Shown here piece after piece: positions 7,897 through 17,741 of a DNA stretch of 64,000 bases. A model generated the notes under the pieces. That model made no database searches and was not told the DNA's origin. It saw only the letters and a list, made by a program, of their open reading frames with translations. The stretch spans positions 1 to 64,000 of the forward strand of contig CP128431.1 in the NCBI GenBank assembly GCA_032615215.1, given 5' to 3'. The stretch is from Microbulbifer sp. MKSA007. GTDB taxonomy: Bacteria; Pseudomonadota; Gammaproteobacteria; Pseudomonadales; Cellvibrionaceae. A program made the translations under genes and the position numbers. Numbering within the stretch: the stretch's first letter is position 1; every line of letters begins with the position of its first letter.

Positions 7897-10332
7897 AGCT
7901 CCGCTCAGGATCATACGTAGATCTAAGCTGTTCAAAATCTACCAAACACTCCTAAGAAAAGGTGAAGTTGGCAATGCAGAAGCAGAAACCCTGCTCGCAG
8001 CTGCAGTTGTTTTCCTGAACCATGAAAATCCAGATATCCTAGCTTTGGGCTACAGGATAATCGTTATGTATTCGAATCTGACAGGAGACTATCGACCACT
8101 ATACGATGTGGCAATCGGGCGTGGTTATATGCCAATAGTAGCAACCACTCATAAAAACTTGGTTGAAAATGGCAATTCTGAGAATTTCTTTACAGAATAT
8201 TTTTCATCACTTTTGGACCTTTATGAAAAAGATGGTTCTATACTAACTGAACAGCAGTTGGACTTGAACAGTTTCTTTGACGAAAACAAAACATCAGACC
8301 TCTCCGTTACAGCACCAACTTCTTACGGCAAATCTGAGTTAATTTCAGGATTTTGCAACAAAAACCTTCAGAGCAATATTTGCATATTAGTTCCAACCAA
8401 GGCTTTGCTTGCACAAACTAAGCAGCGCCTGCTGCAAAAAAATCAGCGCACGAAAGTAGGCCTATTCTAACCCACGCTGAGATGTATCAAGAAAATTACA
8501 AGAACTTTATTGCAGTCCTTACACAGGAAAGATTACTCCGCTTTCTAATAAAGTATCCCGATGTTAAAGTTGACTATATCTTCGTCGATGAAGCCCATAA
8601 CATGCTCGGAAAAGACTCACGGGCTCTATTGTTGGCAACAGTGATCATCCTGTCAAAGCAGCGAAACCCAGATACTAAAATCAAGTATCTTACACCATTT
8701 TTGGTCGATCAAAAAAACCTCAACCTCCGCTATACGGAGATTGAGACAACCGATTATAAGGTACAAGAAAGCCTAAAAACCGAACGCTACCACCTCGTCG
8801 ACTGTAGAGATGCTGAACCCGTCCATCTATACGATCAATATTTTGATGCGTTTATAAAATGTGACGATGAAGTTTTCGATGACGGTCTACAAGTAATAAC
8901 GAAGCTTTCTGCGGCAAAAAATATCATCTTCTTCAATTTGCCAAAGAAAATTGAGCAATTTCTACGCGATTTCCTTCCATACAATGACGTTGTTGAAAGC
9001 GAGAAAATCGATAAAGTCTGCGCAAGTATCTCAGATTTTCTCGATAGTGAGTACCTTCTTGTAGAAGGGCTCCGAAAAGGTATTCTCTATCATCACGGTT
9101 CAGTTCCAGATATCGTAAAGCTTTACATCGAGCGCGCATACACCGAAATTCCAGAAATCCGCCACATAGTCTGCAACTCCACTCTGCTCGAAGGGGTTAA
9201 CATTCCTGCTGAAAAAATGTTCATTCTTGAGAAGAGAAAAGGATCAAGTGACCTCACTAAGTCTCAGTTCCGAAATCTAGTCGGACGCGTTTGTCGATTC
9301 AGTGAAATTTTCAACGGAGATCCCAATAATTTATCGTTATTAGAACCTGAGATTTATATTGTGGGCACCCATGAGTATCTGGGCAGTTCGGATAATATAC
9401 GCAAGTTCATCAAAAAGGTCGCTCAAGTTGACTTGCAAATCAAAGATGAAGTTGAAAATGTTTTGCTCGCTGAACGGCCCCTAGATGATGATGAAACTCA
9501 AAAAAAGAAAAAAGAGGCCGACGAGTTCCTTGAGAACATACAACCTGGAACAACAAAGTTAGACGTAACGTTTGCATCAACCCCTGTTGGGCGCTCTTGC
9601 TTCTTAAACAATATTTCTGAAGTCGATGTCTTAAGATATGAGTTTGATATTGAAGCGGCACTTGATGCCATCGCAGCACCACTCCAGAGTTCCAATGAAG
9701 TCATGAAGGTAATCGCAGAGGCGTTTATTCCCTACCTAAAAGAAGCATCTACATTTGGGAACTTACGTCGTCTACAGGAACATAGTGCGCAAACATTCTA
9801 TGCGATGCTAATTGATTGGAAGATAAAGGGAGCATCTTACTCTGAGATGATCCGAAACTTCTTACGTTATTGGGAAAAGCTTGATGATGATGAAGTCTAT
9901 GTAGGAAAATGGGGAGAAATCAAAAGAGAGGATTCCTTCAGGCACCATTGGGTAATCATTGGCGACAAAACGCATTCCGAAAAGGTAAATTTAGCCATTG
10001 TAAGAATTAAAGAAGAGCAAGATTTTGTCGACAACCAAATACTTAAATATGTAGAACTCCTGAATGATTTGGAGAAAATAGACGGGGATCTATATCTTAA
10101 GATTAAGTACGGAACTACTCATAAAGACAAAATTAGGCTGATGAATTTGGGTGTTAACTCAGTTCTAGCTAGTAAACTTATTGATGGTTACAGCGAGTTT
10201 GTTAACATTCAGGCTGATGAAGGCGTTGTGCAATTAAAGTCTAGTTTAATATCACGTATGCGCGAAAACAACGAGAATGAAATCTTGGTTTTTGAGGCCG
10301 GGATGCATCTTGGGTTAGCACACGAGTTCTAG
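7889..10332 (+). CDS. HamB-like superfamily 2 helicase, interrupted by a frameshift
   Basis: A DEAD/DEAH-type helicase, probably the HamB partner. Motif I is APTSYGKSE (about residues 142-150), motif Ia LVPTKALLAQTKQRL, motif II DYIFVDEAHN. Late motifs are VCNSTLLEGVNIPAE and QFRNLVGRVCRF (motif VI with the arginine finger). The frame opened by GTG 7889 stops at 8470, while the rest is open from about 8482 in the -1 frame. Adding one A to the A7 run (8436-8442) joins them into 814 codons, giving QKKSAHESRPILTHAEMY between motifs Ia and II. As written the locus encodes a 193-residue N-terminal piece and a separate 616-residue piece. Options are a sequencing indel, an inactivated gene, or slippage at A_AAA_AAT. 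Confidence 0.72.
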
Positions 10333-10505
10333 AATTATGCTTCATCAAATCATAGGTTTCAAATACTCCACCGCACTTTGGCGCTGAGTGTCCGGATGTT
10401 GGCGTGATGTGTCCTTCCGGGTGGGAGACTCTCGTGTTTTATGGGGGCAGGAGGGCTGCCCGTCTGTGGTGAGGGGTGTTCTCCGTTCCCTGAAGCAACG
10501 ACAGA

Positions 10506-12782
10506 ATGCCATCCATGAAACCTTATGTTCTTTTCAAAAGCATCACGGCCCTGCCGGTTCTCTTGCTGCCTCATTCCCTTTTTGCGGGAGAAGTGCTTAA
10601 CGATGGATCGGTTGTTACTGAAAGCCCCACTGTGACAACACAGGTTTCAGTTGCGGATGGCACCACATTGGAGGTTCAGTCTGGCGCTTCGGTGGAAGTG
10701 GGAACAGCCCATGCCATTGTTGATGCGGTGGATGGAACATCCATCACCGTGATCAATGCGGGCAGCATCTCTACCACGGATGATCGGTATGATGCGATCA
10801 ACGCGCAAAACTCCACGCTGACGCTGGAAAACACCGGCCTCATTCATGGTCTGGAAGATGCCATTGATGTTGGCAGTGCAGATCAGATCATCAACTCTGG
10901 CACCATACTGGGCGGGGATGAAGGCATCATCGCGCAGGACCGCATTGAGGAGCTCACAAACTCCGGCAGTATCACCGGCGAGCGGGATGACGGCATTCAG
11001 GCAAGAAGCATCGGCAGCCTGACCAACAGCGGCTCGATCACCAGCGCAGAGGATGATGGTATTCTGGTTTTAGGTGCACAGGGCATTGGCAGCCTGATCA
11101 ACTCCGGTACAATCTCCGCCGATGAAGAAGCCGTTGATGCAGACGCGCTGGGGTATTTTGAAAACACAGGCACAATCTCCGCCAGCAGAGATGCGATCTT
11201 CATCGATGGTGATGCGGGCACCATCATAAACCATGGCACGATCAACTCTGAATTTGGTGGGGGTTTCAACGTCTGGTCCGCCGACAGCGTGGTGAACACA
11301 GGCACCATCATCAGTAACGACGAAGGCATCTATCTGGACGGAGAAGACGGGTCCGGCCATGCCCGCAGCGTTTACAACTCAGGCACTATTGAAAGCCAAA
11401 ACAGCGGCATTCGCGCCACCAGCATTGAGCGCCTGACGAACACGGGGAGCATCACCTCCCATTCCTCCGCAATCCGCATACATCACGGCACAATCGTCAA
11501 CTCAGGCACCTTGACCGGAAGCCGGGAAGCTGCCGTTATCTTCACGCACGAAACCGACGGGGATGCAACGCTGATCAACTCCGGCGTTATACAGAACGAC
11601 TTTAGCCCAACCAACAGTGCCATCGAATTCGGTCCAGTTGGGTCAAATCATTTGGTGCTCCAACCGGGATCCGTCATTATCGGAACCATCCTCTATGGAG
11701 GCACCGGCAGTGCGCTGACAGTTGAAAACGGCCTTTCCATCGCCAACACCTTTATCGGCACGCCACAGCAGGTTGAGGCGAACGGCGCCGCATTTGCGGT
11801 GAGCGGAAATCAGGTGGCCGTAGCTGATACCAGCGGCCTTGCAGCCGTGAACAACGCTTTTGTGGACCTGAGCGCCAGCATCTCCGATGGGGTGAACGCG
11901 CGGATCATAACCAACCTGTTTGATGGAGCAGGGGAGCAGGCGCCCCAGGTAGAGCCGCAGCGGCATTTCTGGATGTCAGCGTTTGGCGCAGGCAGCCGCT
12001 GGAAGGACACTGGCGCAACCACTCACAACACACATGGCTACGGCGGTGTCCTGATGGGCCTTGATGGGCAGATCAGTGAAGACCAGCTGCTGGGGACCTT
12101 CATCGGCACCGCGTATGGCCGTACGGAAGTGAGCTACGACAGTCAGGAGACGGATATCACCTCGTTTTATGGCGGGCTTTACGGGCTGCAGCAGGTCGGC
12201 GCCCACTCTGTGAGTTTCGTGCTCACGGGCGGTTACTCCGACTATGACAGCGAACGATCCATCGCCAACAACACGGTGGCAACAGGCACAGAAACCGCCT
12301 CAGCCGACTACGGCGCCTGGTTCATCGCACCGGAAATCACTCTGGTAACCGAGCTGACCGTGCTGGAGCAAACCGTGCTGCCATCGCTCACCCTGCGCTA
12401 TGCCGGTGCAGCAATCCAGAGCTTTTCTGAGAGCGGCTCTGAGGGCAACCTCTCCGTGGATGACCGCGCGCTACATGAGTTCACCGGCCGCGCCCAACTC
12501 ACCACCCGTGCCTATGAGGGGACTGCGTTCTCGCTGGATGCCTTCATCGCCGTTGAGGGCCGTCTCTCACGTGGAGACGACAACCTGACCGGCGCCTTGC
12601 TGGGGCAGGATATCGGCTTTGTACTGGATGACAGAGACGAAGCCCTGCGCGGTACCATCGGCTTCAATGCAGGTGGTCAGATTACCCCCTCCGCCCGCTG
12701 GTTCGCCCGCGCAGAAGCAGCCACCGGAAGCGATGTTGATGTCCACGGCGAAGGGCAGGCAGGCTTTCTCATCAGCTTCTGA
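10506..12782 (+). CDS. Autotransporter with repetitive passenger domain
   Basis: A 758-residue type V secreted protein. A signal peptide (about residues 1-27, ending SLFAGE) precedes a passenger with roughly 13 short beta-helix repeats of the form N-[ST]-G-[TS]-[IL] (NSGTISA, NTGTIIS, NSGSITS), spaced about 20-25 residues apart from about 90 to 370. The C-terminal autotransporter beta-barrel starts near residue 485 (HFWMSAFGAGSRW) and ends in a terminal Phe (GFLISF), as outer-membrane barrels do. A second in-frame ATG at 10515 is an equally good start; neither has a strong Shine-Dalgarno. Likely surface adhesin or biofilm factor. The convergent AraC regulator next door may or may not control it. 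Confidence 0.85.
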   Translation: MPSMKPYVLFKSITALPVLLLPHSLFAGEVLNDGSVVTESPTVTTQVSVADGTTLEVQSGASVEVGTAHAIVDAVDGTSITVINAGSISTTDDRYDAINAQNSTLTLENTGLIHGLEDAIDVGSADQIINSGTILGGDEGIIAQDRIEELTNSGSITGERDDGIQARSIGSLTNSGSITSAEDDGILVLGAQGIGSLINSGTISADEEAVDADALGYFENTGTISASRDAIFIDGDAGTIINHGTINSEFGGGFNVWSADSVVNTGTIISNDEGIYLDGEDGSGHARSVYNSGTIESQNSGIRATSIERLTNTGSITSHSSAIRIHHGTIVNSGTLTGSREAAVIFTHETDGDATLINSGVIQNDFSPTNSAIEFGPVGSNHLVLQPGSVIIGTILYGGTGSALTVENGLSIANTFIGTPQQVEANGAAFAVSGNQVAVADTSGLAAVNNAFVDLSASISDGVNARIITNLFDGAGEQAPQVEPQRHFWMSAFGAGSRWKDTGATTHNTHGYGGVLMGLDGQISEDQLLGTFIGTAYGRTEVSYDSQETDITSFYGGLYGLQQVGAHSVSFVLTGGYSDYDSERSIANNTVATGTETASADYGAWFIAPEITLVTELTVLEQTVLPSLTLRYAGAAIQSFSESGSEGNLSVDDRALHEFTGRAQLTTRAYEGTAFSLDAFIAVEGRLSRGDDNLTGALLGQDIGFVLDDRDEALRGTIGFNAGGQITPSARWFARAEAATGSDVDVHGEGQAGFLISF

Positions 12783-12793
12783 AGAGTTGGCTG

Positions 12794-13834
12794 CTACGCC
12801 GTCTCCTTGGCAGCGCGGCGAAATTCTGAGGGCGTTTGATCCGTCCAGCGCTTGAACAACCTACGAAAGGCGCGTTCTTCGGAATAGCCAAGCATATGCG
12901 CGATGCTGCTGATGGTGAGATCCGAGTTGCCGAGCAACTGCTTGGCGTTCGCCAGCCGAACATCCTCCAGCATCTCGCGCAGCTCCGCCCCGTTGCGACT
13001 GACAATGCGTTGCAAGCTGCGCAGGCTCATGTTCAACCGCTGCGCCAGCGCAGGCGCTCCATACTCCGCCAGGGCTGCATTCTCACAGATGGCATCATAG
13101 ACCCTCTGCAGCTCCTCTGACTGCATCTCCGGCTTCTCAAGATCCTTATGCAGACGATCAAGGTGCGCGCGGGCGTAGTCATAGAGCGGTTTTGACGGCA
13201 GGCGGCTCGGCGACTTCAGCGCTTCATTCGCCAGCAAAAACCCGTTGCTTGGCTGTTCAAACAGAACCGTCACGCCAAAGTACTCTTCGTAAAGGTGCAG
13301 TGGAACCAGAGGCTTATGCATAAAACTCACCTGCTGCACATGGCAGGCAACACCATAAAACTCTTCCACCATCCGAAAGAGCAGCGCACACCCCAGCTCC
13401 GCCGTGATGCCACGATCCAGCGCGTCCATAGGGTGGCGAAGTTGAACCCGTGTCGTCACCTCCGAGCTTTCAAAGCTGAACGACAACCGATCGGACAGGA
13501 CGGACTGGTACTGCACAAGCACCTCCAACCCTTCCTTGAAGGTTGGAGCAAATTCCAGGGCAGAGCTGACGAACCCAAGCGCTGAGAAGGGCGTCACCTT
13601 GGCCAGATCCAACGAGAACGCCTCATTAGGCAAGGACTCTGCCATCAGGTTCATGATCTTGGGAAAGGTTTCTTCATGCAGGCGCGCATCAGCGGCGAGC
13701 AGCTGTACCGGGTCCAGGTCTAGTTTGCTCAGGATCTCCTGAAGCGGAACACCTCTGGAGATGGCGTAACTCGCAATGTGCGAGGCAACACTGCCCATCG
13801 TTTTTGATTGCATCAAGCCCGTCGTCTTCTGCAT
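12794..13834 (-). CDS. AraC-family regulator with N-terminal ligand-binding domain
   Basis: About 346 residues. The N-terminal two thirds resemble the Arabinose_bd domain of OruR/ArgR-like regulators (ISRGVPLQEILSKLDLDP, then EAFSLDLAKVTPFSALGFV). The C-terminus is a double helix-turn-helix: PALAQRLNMSLRSLQRIVSRNG, then LTISSIAHMLGYSEERAFRRLF. Several starts are possible: GTG 13852 and ATG 13834, 13813 or 13798, none with a clear Shine-Dalgarno. I use the first ATG. It ends 11 nt from the autotransporter stop, convergent. Ligand and targets unknown. Confidence 0.85.
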   Translation of the reverse strand: MQKTTGLMQSKTMGSVASHIASYAISRGVPLQEILSKLDLDPVQLLAADARLHEETFPKIMNLMAESLPNEAFSLDLAKVTPFSALGFVSSALEFAPTFKEGLEVLVQYQSVLSDRLSFSFESSEVTTRVQLRHPMDALDRGITAELGCALLFRMVEEFYGVACHVQQVSFMHKPLVPLHLYEEYFGVTVLFEQPSNGFLLANEALKSPSRLPSKPLYDYARAHLDRLHKDLEKPEMQSEELQRVYDAICENAALAEYGAPALAQRLNMSLRSLQRIVSRNGAELREMLEDVRLANAKQLLGNSDLTISSIAHMLGYSEERAFRRLFKRWTDQTPSEFRRAAKETA

Positions 13835-13963
13835 GCCCAAATCTATATGCACTTTGAAACCTTAGTGATTTTTACTATGCACCCTGCGCAATTGCCATCT
13901 TAAACTGAGGCTTTTCGCAGGTTCTTAAGCAGCTGGTGAAGACAGCGTTCCAAGGCCTCGCTG

Positions 13964-14759
13964 TTGAAAACCCGCGCCTCAGCGGTTACATACACATGCA
14001 TGGCGAAGGTATTGGCGAGCAGCACTGTTTTACCGGCTGGGGGAGGGTCCTTTGAGCTTTCCGCTTTGTCGATTGGCGTGTTTTTGTGTGATCAGCCAAC
14101 CCACCGGCTTTCTGTGGGTTCTTCGCGAAAGCACCATGTTCCTCTCAAAAAACAGCAGGGCTGGATTTTGCCAGCAGGCAGCAATGGCATCTGCGAGTAT
14201 GACGAGGATCTGGAGCTTTCACTCGTCTCGCTGGATACTACGATTTTGCAGGAGTTCGGCGTCGGGCAGCGCTTTGAGTTTGATGCTATTGTGGGCGAGC
14301 TTGACCCGCTTCTGCTCAATCTGAGCCTGAATGCCGCAGAGTTCGGCAGCAACGGTACGCTTTACCGCAGAAACCATGCAGAGGGCACTGGCCGCCCATG
14401 TGGTGCAGACCCTCAAGCCTTTACCTAAATGGAATGTGGGCATTGGGGACGCCCGACTGCGCAAGGTGCTCGATTACATTCACGACAATCTGGCAAGCGA
14501 CCTTTCGCTGGCTTCCATGTCCACACTTGCAGCCATGAGCGCAACTCACTTCTCCAAAGCCTTCAAAAAGCAGGTGGGCACCTCGCCCCTGCAATATGTG
14601 ATTGAAACCCGGCTGGACCTTGCTTCTGTTTTGCTGAAGACAACCCAGCAAAGCGTGGCAGAGATTGCGTGGCGCGTGGGTTATCAGGATCTGAGCCGGT
14701 TTGGCCAGCACTTCAAGCGCAAGTTTGGAGTTACTCCGGCAGCCTTCCGGACGCAGTAA
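13964..14759 (+). pseudogene. AraC-family regulator broken by a frameshift
   Basis: Two overlapping frames together make one AraC-type regulator of about 264 residues. The first (to 14428) carries an N-terminal sensor region (SFELSALSIGVFLCDQPTH, then ISLDTTILQEF-like segment). The second (open from 14331) carries the DNA-binding domain (LASDLSLASMSTLAAMSATH and SVAEIAWRVGYQDLSRFGQH). Removing one base around 14350-14372, for example one T of CTTTACC, joins them as NGTLTAETMQRAL. The N-terminal start is unclear: TTG 13964 or ATG 14024, with an in-frame stop at 13937. The gene may be truncated at its 5' end as well as frameshifted. Confidence 0.7.
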
Positions 14760-14774
14760 CTCCGTCTTTTTCTT

Positions 14775-15284
14775 CTATTTTGCCGCTGCAGCGCGTTCGC
14801 CCGCAACTGCCACGAGGCCGCGATCTCCGGTTTCCCAAAGCGCTGTCATGGTCATGGAACTGACCAACCAACGGTCCTCAGCCCGCTCCAGCGTGTAGGC
14901 ATAGCGGCCACCCAGTGTCCAGAGCTTATCGTCAATGCGGTGGGTTGCGGTAAAGTCCGCTTCCGCTGTGGCTGTGTCCCCTTCCAGCGACGTGATGGTG
15001 TGGTTGGTGACCATGTGGTGGGTGACGTCAAAAAACGGCAGGAAGCCGGACCACACGCCCACCAGCTCATCCGCAGGCTGGGTGACGGGCTCTCCATCCC
15101 ACAAGCTGGTGTAATCTGTGGTGATTTCCGGCGCCATGGCGGCGCGCACGCGGGTCCAGTCCCCCCGGTCTGCGCCAGCGGCAATATCAGTGATGGACCG
15201 GCTGATCTCAGCCTGATCGGCCAGTGCAACGCCTCCAAACAGGCTAAGGCTGGCGGCAGTGGCGGCAATAAGTTTTCTTGGCAT
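14775..15284 (-). CDS. Exported SnoaL/NTF2-like protein
   Basis: A 169-residue protein with a signal peptide (MPRKLIAATAASLSLFGGVALA). The mature part has the alpha+beta cone fold pattern of SnoaL-like/DUF4440 proteins (ITDIAAGADRGDWTRVRAAM, then TATHRIDDKLWTLGGRYAY, then EDRWLVSSMTM). Members are polyketide cyclases, isomerases or binding proteins; no catalytic residue set allows a choice. It lies 117 nt downstream of an exported alpha/beta hydrolase on the same strand, so the two may be co-transcribed and act in the periplasm. The gene ends only 15 nt from the convergent broken AraC gene. Confidence 0.75.
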   Translation of the reverse strand: MPRKLIAATAASLSLFGGVALADQAEISRSITDIAAGADRGDWTRVRAAMAPEITTDYTSLWDGEPVTQPADELVGVWSGFLPFFDVTHHMVTNHTITSLEGDTATAEADFTATHRIDDKLWTLGGRYAYTLERAEDRWLVSSMTMTALWETGDRGLVAVAGERAAAAK

Positions 15285-15401
15285 AATCTTTCTCCTGAAA
15301 GCAAAAGGGGGCTTAAAGCAGCCTGTTGGGGAAGCTGCTTTAAGCTGCTCGGTTAAGGCATTGGCATGAGCAGACCGGTACCGGACTGCCTATGGGCTGC
15401 C

Positions 15402-16352
15402 TCAGCTTTCGCTGTTGGACAGGAAGTGCTCTGCCACCACATCCGCTGCGCGGGTGACGTCCTCCGGATTGTCGTAGAAATCAAACTGCGTCACATCCTC
15501 AAGCCATTTGGCTGTGGCATTGCCAGCAAAGCCGGCCAGGAACGTGCGTACGCCCTGCGGGATTGCTGCGCTTTCTGAGTGCACAACGGCGAGCGGCTTA
15601 TCCAGACGCTGCGGGTTATCTGCCGGGTGGTAAGTCAGCCAGCCTTCCCAGCCTGCATTGTTCCACTTGTTGTCGTATTCAGGGATCGCACCGCGGTCGG
15701 CCTCGTAGTAGTAACCACCGATCGGCATCAACACGCCTTCCGCACCTTCTGGTCCCGCTGCCGGAATGACCTGCCCACCAGCAGCTTCTGCCGCATGGGA
15801 GACCTCAATCAGCCCGGCCACACCTTCCTTGCCGCCGTAGACGGTTTCCACGATCTCCTCATTCTGAAGCCATGGAGCTACCAGACCAAGACGCTTCACC
15901 AGAGGATTGCCGGAAACCGCATCCACCATGTAACCAGCTGACGCACAGATGCCGAGGCCGTGGATCTGCGCGGCGTCCACTTCCGGCAGGGTGGAAACGA
16001 ACTGGATGGCCTGACGGATGTCTGAGGTTTTCGCCTCCGGGCTTTCTACAAACCGCACGTGCTGTGGCAGATCGCCAGACTTGCCCCAGCCGCGGAAGTC
16101 GAAGGTGAATGCCGCAAAACCGCGATCTGCCATCTGGCGGGCATAGTTGGCTGGCATCTGCTCCTGCACAGACGTCCATGCCCCGGTAACAACCACTGTC
16201 GGCAGCTTGGCACCGTCGTACTTTTCCGGCAGGTACAGCGTGCCTTGCAAGGTGGCACCTTCATTTTCAAAAGTCACAGCACGGGTTTGAACATCCGCAA
16301 GCGCAGTGGACGCCATCAGCATGGCAGAAGCACTCAAAGCAATAGTTTTCAT
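15402..16352 (-). CDS. Exported alpha/beta hydrolase (dienelactone-hydrolase-like)
   Basis: A 316-residue serine hydrolase with a signal peptide (MKTIALSASAMLMASTALA). After cleavage, GTLYLPEKYDGAKLPTVVV starts the alpha/beta fold. FTFDFRGWGKSGDLPQ is the region after strand 4, and GLGICASAGYMVDAV places a Ser in a G-x-C-A-S-A-G nucleophile elbow. Relatives include YcjY and dienelactone hydrolases/acetyl-xylan-esterase-like proteins, often near NTF2-like genes. Substrate unknown; periplasmic by prediction. It is followed by the SnoaL-like gene on the same strand. Confidence 0.8.
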   Translation of the reverse strand: MKTIALSASAMLMASTALADVQTRAVTFENEGATLQGTLYLPEKYDGAKLPTVVVTGAWTSVQEQMPANYARQMADRGFAAFTFDFRGWGKSGDLPQHVRFVESPEAKTSDIRQAIQFVSTLPEVDAAQIHGLGICASAGYMVDAVSGNPLVKRLGLVAPWLQNEEIVETVYGGKEGVAGLIEVSHAAEAAGGQVIPAAGPEGAEGVLMPIGGYYYEADRGAIPEYDNKWNNAGWEGWLTYHPADNPQRLDKPLAVVHSESAAIPQGVRTFLAGFAGNATAKWLEDVTQFDFYDNPEDVTRAADVVAEHFLSNSES

Positions 16353-16484
16353 GGGTCTCTTCCTTATGAAAGATCAGTGAAATCGATGGCTTCACTGTGC
16401 CCCACGGCAGCCCCTCAAACAGGCGCGTTTCCTGTCATTTCTTATGCATTTCTTGTCATTATGACGCGAAAGCTGTGCTTGCGC

Positions 16485-17587
16485 TCACCGCGAGAAGGAG
16501 CGGAAGACTTCGTAGAGTTGGAAGAGTTGTTTCTGGGAGTTGATGCCCATTTTGTAGAGGGCAGACTTGAGCTGCTTGCGGACAGTGTCCAGCCGCACGG
16601 ATCTGTCCTGCGCGTAATCCTGCAGGGATGTGTTGGAAAGAACGGCACTGATGACGTGGCTCTCTGCCTTGGAGAGGCGGAAGACGTCGGTTAGCTTCTC
16701 AATCACAGCAGGGTCGGCATTGGCGGTTGTGCTGGTCATCATGATCTTCACGGCCAGATATTGCGCTGTTTCCAATGATCCGTCTGAGGCCTGTGGCTTT
16801 GGGTTGAACATCTGGATCAGGTAAGTTGTCCCTGTGCGTTCATCCGTCAGGTTCACAATCGGCAGACCTCCCACCAGCGCGCTGATCTGGGCCTCTTCCA
16901 GTTTCCTGTTCTGCTTGCGGTCAGAGCAGGAGATCCCGGTCTTCCGGAGCCTCAAAAACCCGTTCTCCAATATCTCAAGGGCTCTTGGGTTGATGGAGTT
17001 GATGTCATACTGCGTAAAGATGATGAGCCCGAATGGCAGGTTTCCGGTAACTGAGTCCTTCAGGGACAATCTCATCTCAAGGCTTCTGACCTTTTGCCGA
17101 TAATGCAGAGCCCTGCTGGCATGGGGGATCATGCTTTCAAACATTTTGCGCTGGAGGGGGAGAACCCGTCTCCCGGATTGAGTGAAGACACACCAAACCA
17201 GCCGAAGTTATCGCCCTTGGTCAGGTTGGTTCCCATGAGGTCATAGACTTCAAATTTGGGTAGAAGCTGATGTATAGGATTGGTTTTCAACCCATATTCT
17301 GTCGTCATCTCAGCATCAGTGACGATCTGTCCGTATGGAGATCTGTTGACCCGGTCTATTCTGTAATCATGAGCAAAATAGTTCTCAGTGTATTCCGGCT
17401 CAAAAGAAGGATCGATCCGCGCGACGTAGTTCAACCGCTCCTCCGGCTTGGCTGCATCATAAGTGTAAAGATGCATTCCGGAAGCTCTCAGCAGATCACT
17501 GGCAGTAAGAAGTGCATCCTCGAACAGCTCAGGATGTTCAACGGCCTCGTAAAGCTGAGTAAGGAAGAGATCAAAGTCCTTTGTCAT
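16485..17587 (-). CDS. LuxR-type HTH regulator, frameshifted
   Basis: Two frames make one LuxR_C regulator of 367 codons. The upstream part (17587 to about 17155) resembles the sensor half (FDLFLTQLYEAVEHPELFED, ending NPGDGFSP). The downstream part continues with LQRKMFESMIPHASRAL and ends in the HTH (FRLSKAESHVISAVLSNTS and RLDTVRKQLKSALYKMG). They join if one C is added to the C5 run on the minus strand (G5 at 17156-17160), giving GFSPLQRKMFESM. As written the sensor stops at 17129 and the HTH half has its own ATG at 17144, which could still be translated. Start 17587 chosen; an earlier in-frame start at 17626 is possible. No autoinducer synthase is in the window. Confidence 0.75.
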
Positions 17588-17703
17588 GGATATGCAATAT
17601 GTAAACAGCAATGATTCGCGCAGCAATCGATAAACTTACCGTAACGGATAGCAAGTAAATATCAAATAGCATCTAAGTAGAACTACCAGTTCACATTGTG
17701 ACA

Positions 17704-17741
17704 GAGAGGCATTGGTTCCAAGGAATGATCACATGCCTCTC
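17704..17741. other. Perfect 9-bp inverted repeat followed by TTTT, upstream of the LuxR-type gene
   Basis: GAGAGGCAT (17704-17712) pairs with ATGCCTCTC (17733-17741); the 20-nt loop itself contains TTCCAAGGAA. TTTTG follows on the plus strand. It lies in the 600-nt gap between the LuxR-type and MFS genes, where I see no coding sequence. It may be the 3' hairpin of a small plus-strand RNA or a structured 5' leader of the regulator. Confidence 0.4.

Noticed and set aside
6900..10400. Mobile element carrying the defence genes
   Set aside because: No integrase, transposase, terminal inverted repeats or tRNA flank could be found; acquisition is suggested only by composition.
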